A stretch of DNA of 64,000 nucleotides from Sphingomonas melonis (GCF_013409985.1 NZ_JACCBY010000001.1:1-64000); one strand, 5' to 3'; positions 47,611 to 56,498 are shown, counted from the stretch's first letter. Numbers and translations are program-made. Notes: generated by a model from the sequence alone, not told the origin.

Positions 47611-48212
47611 GGCGGGTGCCGGTGATCCCGACCCTGGTCGTCGCACTCGCGGTGGCGGCGATGGTCGCGCTGGGCCTGTGGCAATTGCTCGACCGCGCGC
47701 CGAAGAAAGAGGCGTATCTTGAGCAGCTCGCCGCCAATCCGTCCAAGCCGCCGATCGCCTTTCCGGCGGTGCCGGACGACCGGCTGCTCTTCCGCCGCAC
47801 GACCGCCATCTGCAACCGGCCCGTTGCGCAGCGACTGGCCGGTGCCGGTGCCGCGGGGTTCCGGCTGATCGCGGATTGCGGCAACGGCCTGGTCATCCAG
47901 CTCGGCACCACGCCCGATCCGATGTTCAAGCCGCGCTGGTCGGGCGGATCGGTCACTGGCTATATCAGCCACGCGCCTGACGGGCGCTCGCTGATCGGGT
48001 CGCTGTTCGACCATAGCCCGCAGCGGCTGATGCTGGTCGCCGACGCGCCGCCGCTCGGCCTCGCCGCCAACGGCAAGCCGGACCTGTCGACGGTGCCGAA
48101 CAACCATCTGTCCTATGCGGTGCAATGGTTCTTCTTCGCCGCGATCGCCGCGGTGATCTACGTGCTGGCATTGCGGCGGCGGGTTGCTCCCCCAAATCCT
48201 CCCTCGCGTTAG
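47607..48212 (+). CDS. SURF1 family oxidase assembly factor
   Basis: 201 residues: N-terminal TM segment (VIPTLVVALAVAAMVALGLW), family motif GLWQLLDRAPKKEAYL and C-terminal TM with NNHLSYAVQWFFFAAIAAVI. SURF1 helps heme a insertion into subunit I. Short compared with many SURF1 proteins. ATGA overlap with DUF983. Confidence 0.93.
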   Translation: MRRVPVIPTLVVALAVAAMVALGLWQLLDRAPKKEAYLEQLAANPSKPPIAFPAVPDDRLLFRRTTAICNRPVAQRLAGAGAAGFRLIADCGNGLVIQLGTTPDPMFKPRWSGGSVTGYISHAPDGRSLIGSLFDHSPQRLMLVADAPPLGLAANGKPDLSTVPNNHLSYAVQWFFFAAIAAVIYVLALRRRVAPPNPPSR

Positions 48213-48542
48213 CGGGAGTGCCGGGCGATCGTCTATCGCTGGGTGATGAGGTTCGATCGGTTTCCTCATTATAGCCGTCACCCCGGGCTCGTTCCGGGGT
48301 CCACCGCGCTGCAAGGGAACGGTGTCGAATCAAGCCTTTCCCTTCGCCGCCGAGTACCCCGGAACACGTCCGGGGTGACGGGGTGGGGTTGGAAGACCGC
48401 GGGCTTGCACGAGCGTTCCTATGCGAATCCCCTGCCCCGGCGGGGGAGGAGTGGGTCTGGCCCCCACCCGATAGCCGCAACCCCATCGCCCCCAAGCAAA
48501 CCCGTCGTTGCCCCTCGCGCATCGGCCCGCTACCCCGCAACG
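48195..48542. repeat. Repeat-filled spacer between the SURF1 gene and thrC
   Basis: The interval holds a short GCGTTAGCG hairpin at 48197-48222 (kin of 21084 and 23163), then a CGTCACCCCGG-family inverted repeat (left arm 48276-48303, right arm 48355-48381, same family as 19363-19470), then CCCCGGCGGGGGAGG at 48436-48450. No gene is visible apart from the last codons of SURF1. Confidence 0.65.
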
Positions 48543-49934
48543 ATGCGTTATGTCAGCACCCGCGGCGCCGCGCCCGCGCTCGATTTCCGCGACGTCACCC
48601 TTGCCGGGCTGGCCTCCGACGGCGGCCTCTATCTGCCCGACCACTGGCCGAGCCTGACCCGCGAGCAGATCGCCGGCCTCGCCAACCTCTCCTATGTCGA
48701 TACCGCGGTCGCGGTGATGACGCCCTTCGTCGGTGACGCGCTGACGCCCGAGGAGCTGAAAGACCTCTGCACCCGCGCCTATGGCCGTTTCAGCCACGCC
48801 GCGGTGACGCCGCTGGTCCAGCTCGACCACGACCAATGGCTGCTCGAGCTGTTCCACGGCCCGACGCTGGCGTTCAAGGACGTCGCGCTGCAATTACTCG
48901 GCCTGCTGTTCGAGCGGTTCCTGACCGGCAGCGACCGGCACCTGACCGTGGTCGGCGCGACCAGCGGCGATACCGGCTCGGCGGCGATCGATGCGCTCGC
49001 CGGCCGTGCCGGGGTCGACGTGTTCATGCTCCACCCCGCCGGCCGCGTGTCCGACGTGCAGCGCCGCCAGATGACGACGGTGCTCGCCCCCAACGTCCAC
49101 AATATCGCGATCGACGGCGACTTCGACACCGCGCAGGCGCTGGTCAAGCAGATGTTCAACGATCCCGGTTTCTCGGGGACGTTCGCGCTGTCGGCGGTCA
49201 ATTCGATCAACTGGGCGCGGCTGATGGCGCAGGTGGTCTATTATTTCTACGCCGCCGTCCGCCTCGGCGCGCCCGACCGCGCGATCGCCTTTTCGGTGCC
49301 GACCGGCAATTTCGGCGACGTCTTCGCGGGCTATGTCGCCGCGCAGATGGGCCTGCCGGTATCCAAGCTGATCGTCGCGACCAACGTCAACGACATCCTC
49401 CACCGCGCGATCTCGGCGGGCGATTACAGCAAGGGCATCGTCCAGCAGACACCGACGCCGTCGATGGACATCCAGGTCAGCTCCAATTTCGAGCGGCTGC
49501 TGTTCGACCTCGGCGCGCGCGACGGTGCCGCGCTCGCCCAACAGATGCAGGGCTTCGAATCGTCGGGTGCGATGCGGCTGACCAACGTGCAGCATACCGG
49601 CGCCGCGCTGTTCGCCAGCGACCGCGTCGACCTCGACGACATGACGCTGGCGATGCGCTGGGCGCACGAACATGCCGGCGAAGTGATCGATCCGCACACT
49701 GCGATCGCGCTCGCCGCCGCCCGCCGTCACGCCAGCGACGTGCCGGTGGTGACGCTCGCCACCGCGCATCCCGCCAAATTCCGCGACGCGGTCGAACGCG
49801 CCACCGGCCAGCGTCCCACCCTGCCCGGCCGCATCGGCGACCTGTTCGAACGCGAGGAACGCTTCGCCACCCTCCCCGGCACGTTCGAGGCGGTGACCGC
49901 CTATATCGCCGAGCGCGCGGTGCCGCGCCCATGA
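48543..49934 (+). CDS. thrC: Threonine synthase
   Basis: PLP enzyme converting O-phosphohomoserine to threonine. 463 residues, class II (long) form. RYVSTRGAAPALDFRDVTLA starts the protein; the PLP lysine is in HGPTLAFKDVALQLL, and ATSGDTGSAAIDALAG and SVPTGNFGDVFAGYVA bind the cofactor phosphate. The frame extends upstream into repeats; 48543 is the start that gives the known N-terminus. It shares the aspartate pathway with lysC at 24431. Confidence 0.96.
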   Translation: MRYVSTRGAAPALDFRDVTLAGLASDGGLYLPDHWPSLTREQIAGLANLSYVDTAVAVMTPFVGDALTPEELKDLCTRAYGRFSHAAVTPLVQLDHDQWLLELFHGPTLAFKDVALQLLGLLFERFLTGSDRHLTVVGATSGDTGSAAIDALAGRAGVDVFMLHPAGRVSDVQRRQMTTVLAPNVHNIAIDGDFDTAQALVKQMFNDPGFSGTFALSAVNSINWARLMAQVVYYFYAAVRLGAPDRAIAFSVPTGNFGDVFAGYVAAQMGLPVSKLIVATNVNDILHRAISAGDYSKGIVQQTPTPSMDIQVSSNFERLLFDLGARDGAALAQQMQGFESSGAMRLTNVQHTGAALFASDRVDLDDMTLAMRWAHEHAGEVIDPHTAIALAAARRHASDVPVVTLATAHPAKFRDAVERATGQRPTLPGRIGDLFEREERFATLPGTFEAVTAYIAERAVPRP

Positions 49935-50800
49935 AGCTCGACACGCTGATCGGCGAGCCCTGGGCGGATTACGGCCTCGTCGATTCGGGCAACGGCCGCA
50001 AGCTCGAACGCTACGGCCGCTACCGCTTCATCCGCCCCGAGCCGCAGGCGATGTGGGCGCCCGCCACCGAGAACTGGCGCGCGCAGGGCGAGTTCGTGCC
50101 GGCGAGCGACGAGGATGGCGGCGGCCGCTGGGTCTTCGCCGAGCCGGTGCCGCGCGAGGGCTGGCCGCTGAAATGGAACGAGGTGCGCTTCACCGCGCAG
50201 CCGACGCCGTTCCGCCATCTCGGCTTCTTCTCCGACATGGCGCCGGTGTGGAGCTGGATGCGTGAGCAGGTCGCCGATCTCGACCAGCCCGAATGCCTCA
50301 ACCTGTTCGGCTATACCGGCGTCGGCACGCTGGCGATGGCGACCGCGGGCGCCAAGATGGTCCATGTCGACGCCTCGAAGAAATCGGTCGAGGCGGCGCG
50401 CGGCAATGCCGTCCTGTCCGGCATGACCGAGGCGCCGATCCGCTGGATCGTCGACGATGCGGTCAAGTTCGTCGCGCGCGAGGTGCGCCGCAAGCGCCGC
50501 TATGACGGCATCCTGCTCGATCCGCCCAAATATGGCCGCGGGCCGGAGGGCGAATTGTGGCGGCTGGAGGAGGATCTGCCGCGGCTGATCGCCGATTGCC
50601 GCAAGCTGATCGATGCCGACAGCCGCTTCCTGTTCCTCACCGTCTATGCGGTACGCATGTCGGCGCTGGCGATCGGCGAGCTGGTCCGCCAACTGTTCGG
50701 CGACCTGCCCGGCAAGGTCGAGGCGGGCGAACTGGGGGTGCGCGAGGAAGCGCGCGGCCTGACGCTGCCGACCGCGATCTGGGCCCGGTGGAGCCGCTGA
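49931..50800 (+). CDS. RlmI-like SAM-dependent RNA methyltransferase
   Basis: 289 residues. SAM-binding region CLNLFGYTGVGTLAMATAGA, DASKKSVEAARGNAVLSGM and the catalytic DGILLDPPKYGRGPEGELW resemble the m5C/RlmI-RlmK group acting on 23S rRNA. There is no N-terminal PUA domain, which sets it apart from E. coli RlmI. ATGA overlap with thrC, a conserved pairing in sphingomonads. The target base cannot be read off. Confidence 0.82.
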   Translation: MKLDTLIGEPWADYGLVDSGNGRKLERYGRYRFIRPEPQAMWAPATENWRAQGEFVPASDEDGGGRWVFAEPVPREGWPLKWNEVRFTAQPTPFRHLGFFSDMAPVWSWMREQVADLDQPECLNLFGYTGVGTLAMATAGAKMVHVDASKKSVEAARGNAVLSGMTEAPIRWIVDDAVKFVAREVRRKRRYDGILLDPPKYGRGPEGELWRLEEDLPRLIADCRKLIDADSRFLFLTVYAVRMSALAIGELVRQLFGDLPGKVEAGELGVREEARGLTLPTAIWARWSR

Positions 50801-50901
50801 CACGCCGGTTGGTGCAGCGCAGCAAACAAACGTTACGGAACGCTCGTCGATCAGAAGGCTTTCCCGTCTATATCGGTAGATCAGCACATGGAGGCATGAT
50901 G

Positions 50902-51108
50902 ATGCGACCCAATGACGATCTCGCCAATACGACGCATGACGATGCCGAGCCGAACCCGCTGTGGGGCCGGCTGGCGCTGCTGATGTTCGGCCTGACCGTG
51001 CTCGCGTTTCTTACCGCGATCGACCGCCCTGAATGGTTTCATTTGAAACCGGCGACCGGCACCGCCGCGGCGATGGTCTATGCTTCGGATCACGGCTCGA
51101 AGTCGTAA
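50902..51108 (+). CDS. Small single-TM protein of unknown function
   Basis: 68 residues: acidic/Asn-rich N-terminus (MRPNDDLANTTHDDAEPNPL), one TM helix (LALLMFGLTVLAFLTAI) and a short tail with WFHLKPATGTAAAMVYASDH. Three consecutive ATGs lie at 50896, 50899 and 50902; the third has GGAGG at a good seven-base spacing. It is convergent with ccmB, seven bases apart. Family not recognised. Confidence 0.6.
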   Translation: MRPNDDLANTTHDDAEPNPLWGRLALLMFGLTVLAFLTAIDRPEWFHLKPATGTAAAMVYASDHGSKS

Positions 51109-51115
51109 CCTCTAT

Positions 51116-51763
51116 TCAATCCATCCCGCTCCGGATCGCCGCCGCGGCGATCCACGGCGCGCCGGCGGTCAGCACCAGGCTGACCGCGGCGAGCAGCTTC
51201 ACCGCCCCCGCGCCCGCGCCGCCATCGAGCGTCCCCGCGCCGAAGATGAGCAGCGGCACGGCGAGCGGCAGCATCACCAGCCCGGCCACCGCACCGCCGC
51301 CGCGCAATCCCGCGACCAGCGCCGCGGTGGCGACTCCGAGCGCCGCCAGTCCCGGCGTGCCGATCAGCAGCCCCAGCTCGACGCGCGCCAGCGTCGCCGC
51401 CGACAGGTCGAACAGGCCCGCCGCGACTACCGCCGCCAGCATCAGCGGCGGCGCGAAGCCGATCCAGTGCGCGACGATCTTGGCGAAGGCGACCAGCGCC
51501 AGCGGCACCTGACGCACCGCATATTGATCGATCACCCCCGCCTCGACGTCGGGCGCGACGAGCCGCTCGATCGGCAGCAGCGCGGCGAGCAGCGCCGCCG
51601 CCCAGATCACGCCGCCGCCGATCCGCGCCAGCAACGCCGTGTCTGGACCGACCGCGAACGGGAACAGGATCGCGGTGAGCAGGAAGAAGGCGACCGGCCA
51701 CAGCGCGCCACCACCGGCCCAGGCGCGGCGCAGGTCGCGCGCGACGATCGCGGTGATCCGCAT
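51116..51763 (-). CDS. ccmB: Heme exporter protein CcmB
   Basis: 215-residue inner-membrane subunit with six TM helices. MRITAIVARDLRRAWAGGGA at the N-terminus, LPIERLVAPDVEAGVIDQYA and KIVAHWIGFAPPLMLAAVVA match CcmB. With CcmA and CcmC it releases holo-CcmE in cytochrome c maturation. The ATG overlaps the ccmA stop (TGATG). No ccmC follows; the next gene is on the opposite strand. Confidence 0.93.
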   Translation of the reverse strand: MRITAIVARDLRRAWAGGGALWPVAFFLLTAILFPFAVGPDTALLARIGGGVIWAAALLAALLPIERLVAPDVEAGVIDQYAVRQVPLALVAFAKIVAHWIGFAPPLMLAAVVAAGLFDLSAATLARVELGLLIGTPGLAALGVATAALVAGLRGGGAVAGLVMLPLAVPLLIFGAGTLDGGAGAGAVKLLAAVSLVLTAGAPWIAAAAIRSGMD

Positions 51764-52317
51764 CAGCCGAGCGCCAATTGCGCCGCTCCGGGCAGCGCGA
51801 CCGGCTGATGCGTCGCGACCATCGCGATCCCGCCGGCCGCACGGTGCGCGGCAATCAGCGCCTCGATCTGCGCGACCCCCGCGGCGTCGAGTCCGTTGGC
51901 GGGTTCGTCGAGCAACCAGATCGGCGCATCGGTCCCGACGATACGTGCCAGTCCGGCGCGGCGGCGCTGCCCGGTCGACAGCACCCGCACCGGGATCGCC
52001 GCCAGATGCGTCAGTCCGACGGCATCCATCGCCGCCTGCGTCCGCGCACCCGTCCAAAACGCCAGCGCGCGGGCCAGCGGCAGTTCGGGATCGAGCGCAT
52101 GCGCCTCTCCGAGCAAGGCCACCGCGCCATCCCGCGTCACCGCCCCGTCGGCGGGTCTGAGCAAGCCCGCGGCGATGCGGATCAGGCTCGACTTGCCGAC
52201 GCCGTTCGGCCCGGTCACCAGCGCGGCGTCTCCCGCGCTGAGCGCAATGCTCACCCCGGCGAACAGCATCCGCCCGCCGCGCGCGCAGGCGACCGCGTCG
52301 AGCGCCAGCGCCGTCAA
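51763..52317 (-). CDS. ccmA: Heme exporter ATP-binding protein CcmA
   Basis: 184-residue ABC ATPase: Walker A GPNGVGKSSLIRIAAGLL, signature LSTGQRRRAGLARI, Walker B IWLLDEPANGLD, and the switch His in VATHQP. Shorter than average but complete. Start is TTG 52317, overlapping the upstream TGA as TTGA, so translation is probably coupled to the zincin-like gene. Confidence 0.93.
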   Translation of the reverse strand: MTALALDAVACARGGRMLFAGVSIALSAGDAALVTGPNGVGKSSLIRIAAGLLRPADGAVTRDGAVALLGEAHALDPELPLARALAFWTGARTQAAMDAVGLTHLAAIPVRVLSTGQRRRAGLARIVGTDAPIWLLDEPANGLDAAGVAQIEALIAAHRAAGGIAMVATHQPVALPGAAQLALG

Positions 52318-52736
52318 TCCACCACCGCGTCTTCCAGCGCATGCATGTCGTCGTCGGACAGGCCGAAATGGTGGCCGATCTCATGGATCGTGACATGGCG
52401 GACGAGATCGTCGAGCCGCACCCCGGTCTCCACCCACTCGACCAGGATCGCCCGCCGATAAAGATGGATACGGTCGGGCATGGCGCCCGACTCCATCGAC
52501 GATTTTTCGCCGAGCGGCCGCCCGTGATACAGGCCGGTCAAATCGAGCGGATGCTCGATCCCCAAGGCGGCGAGCGTCTCGTCATCCGCCTCTTCCTCGA
52601 CCAGCAGCACGACATCGCCGAGGTGCGCGGCGAACGCCGCCGGCAGCCGCGCGATCGTGTCGCGGGCGATGGCGTCGATCGCCGCGGCATCGGGTGCCGG
52701 TCCATAAGCATCTTGCCCGTTCATGCGTGCCGCCAT
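52314..52736 (-). CDS. Metallopeptidase-like protein (zincin fold, DUF1025 type)
   Basis: 140 residues with the zincin motif in [20 protein letters not shown] (HEIGH) near the C-terminus and the family-typical [16 protein letters not shown]. Members are small cytosolic HExxH proteins without known substrates. ATG 52736 has AAAGGGA at good spacing; ATG 52724 is a second option. It precedes ccmA and overlaps it, so it is part of the ccmAB transcript. Divergent from phhB by 37 bp. Confidence 0.87.
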   Translation of the reverse strand: MAARMNGQDAYGPAPDAAAIDAIARDTIARLPAAFAAHLGDVVLLVEEEADDETLAALGIEHPLDLTGLYHGRPLGEKSSMESGAMPDRIHLYRRAILVEWVETGVRLDDLVRHVTIHEIGHHFGLSDDDMHALEDAVVD

Positions 52737-52773
52737 ACCGCGTCCCTTTCCCGTCCAGCAAGGAAGACCGCCG

Positions 52774-53067
52774 ATGATCGAGGCTCTTAGCGAAGCCGAA
52801 CGTGCCGATGCCCTCGATGGCCTGCCGGAATGGGATTATGACGAGGCCCGCGATGCGATCACCCGCAGCCTCGTCTTCGCCGATTTCGTCGAGGCCTTCG
52901 GCTTCATGACGCAGGTCGCGCTGATGGCGGAAAAGGTGAACCACCACCCGGAATGGCGCAACGTCTACAATCGCGTCGAAATCCTGCTGACCACGCATGA
53001 TGCCAGCGGCCTGTCGAGCCGCGACATCGAAATGGCCGAGGCGATCGACGCGATCGTCGACGAATAA
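52774..53067 (+). CDS. phhB: 4a-hydroxytetrahydrobiopterin dehydratase
   Basis: 97-residue pterin-4a-carbinolamine dehydratase that regenerates the pterin cofactor of phenylalanine hydroxylase. Motif [20 protein letters not shown] with the catalytic His pair, and a C-terminal [19 protein letters not shown] lies seven bases upstream of the ATG. Its product step feeds tyrosine, which the hppD-hmgA-maiA operon 7 kb away degrades; no phenylalanine hydroxylase is in the window. Confidence 0.93.
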   Translation: MIEALSEAERADALDGLPEWDYDEARDAITRSLVFADFVEAFGFMTQVALMAEKVNHHPEWRNVYNRVEILLTTHDASGLSSRDIEMAEAIDAIVDE

Positions 53068-53081
53068 GCCGACACCCCCCG

Positions 53082-53241
53082 CCCGTTCGCGCTGAGCCTG
53101 TCGAAGCACGTTGAGACTCAGGCCCTCCCCCGTTGGCGCCGAGCCTGTCGAAGCGCCTTGGACAAGGCCCCTCCCCGTTCGCGCTGAGCCTGTCGAAGCG
53201 CCCTGAGACTCAGGCCCTTCGACAGGCTCAGGGCAAACGGG
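53082..53241. repeat. Cluster of four GAGCCTGTCGAAG repeats
   Basis: Three direct copies of CCCGTTCGCGCTGAGCCTGT/CGAAGC (53082, 53129 with GGCGCC variant, 53174) and one inverted copy (53215-53240) fill the space between the convergent phhB and SDR genes. The direct copies are spaced about 45 bp. Same motif as at 19503-19590. Confidence 0.8.
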
Positions 53242-53258
53242 GGGGATATCGCGCGCCG

Positions 53259-54047
53259 TCAGCGCAGCGACCGCCGCATCCGCTTGCGCAGCTGGCCGGG
53301 GAACCAGCGTGCGGCGAAGCGCAGCCGCTCCGCGGTCTTGCCGACATAGGTGTGGACCGCGTCGCCATGGACCGCCTTCCACGCCGCCTCGGCGACGGCT
53401 TCGACCGGGGTCAGTTCCAGCCCCGCCCCCGTCACCGATTCGCGGATCGTGCGGTTGGTGCCGCCGGCGACGCCGTCGAGCAGCGGCGTCTCGATGAAGC
53501 TCGGCAGCAGGCAGCGTACCTTGATGCCCTCGCGGTGCCATTCGCCGTCCAGCGCTTCGCTGAGGCCGCGCACCGCGAACTTGGTGGCGGAATAGGTCGC
53601 CAGCCCCGACGAGCCATAGATGCCCGATGCCGACGAGGTGTTGAGCAGCACCGATCCCGGCGTACGTGCCAGATAGGCGTGGCCGATCCGCGCACCGTTG
53701 ACCACGCCGGTGAAATTGATCGCGATCGTCCGGTCGATCTCGTCGAAGCTCGCCTCGGCGAGCGGCCCGCCGGTGCCGATCCCGGCGTTGTTGAACAGCA
53801 CGTCGAGCCGGCCGCCGGTCGCCTGCGTGAAGGCGTCGAGGCTGGCGGTCCAGGCATCACGGTCCCGCACGTCCATGACATAGCGCTCTACCATGCCGAC
53901 GGGGATCAGCGCCGCGGTCTCGTCCAGCCCGGCGGTGTTGACGTCGGCGATGCCGACCCGCCAGCCGCGGCTGGCGAACAGCCGGGCGACGGCGCGGCCG
54001 ATGCCCGATCCGCCCCCGGTGATGAAGATCGCGCGTCCGTCGCTCAT
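53259..54047 (-). CDS. Short-chain dehydrogenase/reductase
   Basis: 262 residues with classical SDR motifs: FITGGGSGIGRAVARL (TGxxxGxG), LFNNAGIGTGG (NNAG), LLNTSSASGIYG (catalytic Ser) and LATYSATKFAV (YxxxK). VGIADVNTAGLDE with Asp at the end of strand 2 suggests NAD(H) preference. GGAGGG lies before the ATG. The substrate is unknown; the C-terminal basic tail (RKRMRRSLR) is unusual. Divergent from the ABC operon, 60 bp between starts. Confidence 0.9.
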   Translation of the reverse strand: MSDGRAIFITGGGSGIGRAVARLFASRGWRVGIADVNTAGLDETAALIPVGMVERYVMDVRDRDAWTASLDAFTQATGGRLDVLFNNAGIGTGGPLAEASFDEIDRTIAINFTGVVNGARIGHAYLARTPGSVLLNTSSASGIYGSSGLATYSATKFAVRGLSEALDGEWHREGIKVRCLLPSFIETPLLDGVAGGTNRTIRESVTGAGLELTPVEAVAEAAWKAVHGDAVHTYVGKTAERLRFAARWFPGQLRKRMRRSLR

Positions 54048-54107
54048 CCTGCCCTCCTCACGTCCATTGTTGGACTTTCCCAACGGCATCCCGCATCCTC
54101 TGCGGCG

Positions 54108-54872
54108 ATGCCAGCAGAATCGCTCCGTTTCGACGCCGTGATCAAGAGGTTCGGCGACACCTTGGCGGTCGACCGCGTCACGCTCGCCATTCCGGCGGGC
54201 AGCTTCGTCGCGCTGGTCGGCGCCTCGGGATCGGGCAAGTCGACGCTGCTCCAGACGATCAACCGGCTGATCGAGCCCAGCGACGGCCGCGTGCTGATCG
54301 ACGGGGACGACGTCGCCGCCGGACCGGCACCGGCCCTGCGGCGGCGGATCGGCTACGTCTTTCAGGGGATCGGCCTGTTCCCGCATATGACCGTGGGCGA
54401 GAATATCGGCATCGGCCCGCGTATCGCCGGCGAGCCGTCTGCCGATGTCGCCGCGCTGCTCGACCTCGTCGCACTGCCCGCCGCGATCGCCGACCGGCTG
54501 CCCGACGCGCTATCGGGTGGCCAGCGCCAGCGGGTGGCGATCGCCCGCGCGCTCGCACCGGGCGCCAAGCTGCTGCTGCTCGACGAGGCATTCGGCGCGC
54601 TCGACCCGGTGACGCGCGACGCGCTCGGCAGCGAGATCCGCCGGCTGCACGAACGGCTCGGCCTCACCACGATCCTCGTCACCCACGACATGGCGGAGGC
54701 GCTGCTGCTCGCCGACCGCGTGCTGGTGATGGCGGCGGGGCGGATCGTCGCCGATGCGACGCCGGCCGAGCTGCTCAACGGCGGCGGCGGCGAGGCGGCG
54801 CAGGCGCTGGTCGCGGTGCCGCGGCATCAGGCCGAGCGACTGAGGACGCTGGCGGGCGGAGCGGCGGCATGA
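54108..54872 (+). CDS. Osmoprotectant-type ABC transporter ATP-binding protein
   Basis: 254 residues: Walker A ALVGASGSGKSTLLQTINRL, signature DALSGGQRQRVAIARALAPG, Walker B KLLLLDEAFGALD, H-loop VTHDMAEALL. The FQGIGLFPHMTVGENIGI segment is typical of OpuCA/ProV-like importers of glycine betaine, choline or carnitine. It lacks the C-terminal CBS pair of OpuA/OpuCA, as in YehX-type systems. Coupled by ATGA to the permease gene. Confidence 0.88.
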   Translation: MPAESLRFDAVIKRFGDTLAVDRVTLAIPAGSFVALVGASGSGKSTLLQTINRLIEPSDGRVLIDGDDVAAGPAPALRRRIGYVFQGIGLFPHMTVGENIGIGPRIAGEPSADVAALLDLVALPAAIADRLPDALSGGQRQRVAIARALAPGAKLLLLDEAFGALDPVTRDALGSEIRRLHERLGLTTILVTHDMAEALLLADRVLVMAAGRIVADATPAELLNGGGGEAAQALVAVPRHQAERLRTLAGGAAA

Positions 54873-56407
54873 GCGCCTTCCTCGACGCGCTCGGCCGGGT
54901 GCCGCCGCTGCTCGCACAGCACGTGCTGCTGTCGGCATCGGCGCTGCTGCTCGGCATCGCGATCAGCCTGCCGCTGGCGATCGTCGCGGCGCGGCGGCCG
55001 CGTACCGGGCGCGTCATCCTCGGCGTCGCCAGCCTCGTCCAGACCATTCCCAGCCTGGCGCTGCTCGCGCTTTTCTACCCGTTGCTCCTATGGCTCTCGG
55101 CGCTCCTCGGCGGCGGCATTCCCGCGCTCGGCTTCCTGCCGTCGCTGATCGCGCTGACGCTCTATGCCCTGCTGCCGATCATCCGCAACGGCGTCGCCGG
55201 GCTGACCGGCATCGATCCGGCGGTGCGTCAGGCGGCCAAGGCGGTCGGCATGACGCCGGCGCAGACGCTGCGTCTGGTCGAGGCGCCGCTGGTCGCGCCG
55301 GTGCTGATCGCGGGCATCCGTACCGCCGCGGTGTGGACGATCGGTGCGGCGACGCTGTCGACCACCGTCGGCCAGCCGAGCCTCGGCGACATGATCTTCG
55401 CCGGCTTGCAGACCCAGAATTGGGCGCTGGTGCTCGCCGGCTGTTGCGCCGCGGCCGGGCTCGCGCTCGCCGTCGACGCGCTGATCGGCATGATCGAACA
55501 TGGCATCGCCCACCGCCGCCGCCTGCTGTGGCTCGGCGCGACGGTGACGTTGATCGCCGCGTTGCTCGCCGCCACCGCGCCGCTCTGGCCGCGCAGCGGC
55601 GGGGGCAAGGTGGTGACGGTCGGCGCCAAGAACTTCTCCGAACAATATATCCTGGCGCGGCTGATCGGCGACCGGTTGACCCGCGCCGGCTATAGCGTGC
55701 GGTATCGCGACGGGCTCGGCTCCGCGGTGATCTACGGCGCGCTGACCAGCGGCGCGATCGACGTCTATGTCGATTACGCCGGCACCCTCTGGACCGGGCC
55801 GATGCGGCGCCGCGACGTGCCCGACCCCAAGGCGATGGCCGCCGCCATCGCGCGCTGGACACAGACGACCAGTGGCGTGCGCCTCGTCGGGTCGCTCGGC
55901 TTCGAGAATGCCTATGCCTTCGCGATGCGCGGCGATGACGCCCGCCAGCGCCATATCGCCAGCCTGTCGGATCTCGTCGCGGCGGCGCCCGCACTGCGCC
56001 TTGGCAGCGACCTCGAATTCCTCGAGCGCCCCGAATGGGCGGCGGTGCAGCGCGCCTATCCGCTACGCTTCAAGGCGACGACGCCATACGCGCCGACCTT
56101 CATGTACCGCGCGCTGGCGAGCGGCGAGGCGGATGTGATCTCGGCCTTTTCGTCGGACGGCCGGATTGCGGCGGACCATCTGGCGGTGCTGAGCGATCCC
56201 AAGCACGCCATCCCGAGCTATGACGCCCTGCTGCTCGTCGCGCCGGGACGCGCCAAGGACGCGGCCTTCACCGCGGCACTCACGCCGCTGGTCGGACGCA
56301 TCCCGGTCACCGCGATGCGCGAGGCCAATTATCAGGTCGATCGCGACAGCGCCAAACGCACGCCCGAACAGGCGGCGGACTGGCTCGCGCGGCGACTGGG
56401 CCTGTAA
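54869..56407 (+). CDS. Osmoprotectant ABC permease fused to substrate-binding domain
   Basis: 512 residues. Residues 1-about 210 are an OpuBB/ProW-like permease with the EAA-type loop AVRQAAKAVGMTPAQTLRLV and about five TM helices; a further TM (LLWLGATVTLIAALLAATAP) leads to a periplasmic OpuAC/OpuBC-like binding domain (about 245-512) starting VVTVGAKNFSEQYILARLIG and containing YVDYAGTLWTG. The fused binding domain means the two-gene operon is a complete importer. No separate binding-protein gene is nearby. Ligand likely a quaternary amine, from family only. Confidence 0.9.
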   Translation: MSAFLDALGRVPPLLAQHVLLSASALLLGIAISLPLAIVAARRPRTGRVILGVASLVQTIPSLALLALFYPLLLWLSALLGGGIPALGFLPSLIALTLYALLPIIRNGVAGLTGIDPAVRQAAKAVGMTPAQTLRLVEAPLVAPVLIAGIRTAAVWTIGAATLSTTVGQPSLGDMIFAGLQTQNWALVLAGCCAAAGLALAVDALIGMIEHGIAHRRRLLWLGATVTLIAALLAATAPLWPRSGGGKVVTVGAKNFSEQYILARLIGDRLTRAGYSVRYRDGLGSAVIYGALTSGAIDVYVDYAGTLWTGPMRRRDVPDPKAMAAAIARWTQTTSGVRLVGSLGFENAYAFAMRGDDARQRHIASLSDLVAAAPALRLGSDLEFLERPEWAAVQRAYPLRFKATTPYAPTFMYRALASGEADVISAFSSDGRIAADHLAVLSDPKHAIPSYDALLLVAPGRAKDAAFTAALTPLVGRIPVTAMREANYQVDRDSAKRTPEQAADWLARRLGL

Positions 56408-56408
56408 G

Positions 56409-56459
56409 GTCCGCACCCCGTCGTGGACCGCCGATGGCGGGCTACGGCGGGATGCGGAC
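56409..56459. terminator. Inverted repeat between convergent ABC and TonB-receptor genes
   Basis: GTCCGCACCCCG (56409-56420) pairs with CGGGATGCGGAC (56448-56459) at 11 of 12 positions across a 27-base loop that can itself fold. It sits two bases after the ABC operon stop, and could serve both strands. Confidence 0.5.
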
Positions 56460-56498
56460 GTGCCGCGCCGGTACAGGGCGCCTTGTGTCGACGAGGGC

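Noticed and set aside
48213-48542. A threonine-responsive leader or riboswitch upstream of thrC
   Set aside because: No run of Thr/Ile codons and no known aptamer shape; the interval is explained by three palindromic repeats.
53082-53241. Possible CRISPR array
   Set aside because: Only three direct units, one inverted, with related rather than unique spacers and no cas genes; it matches a dispersed intergenic motif.
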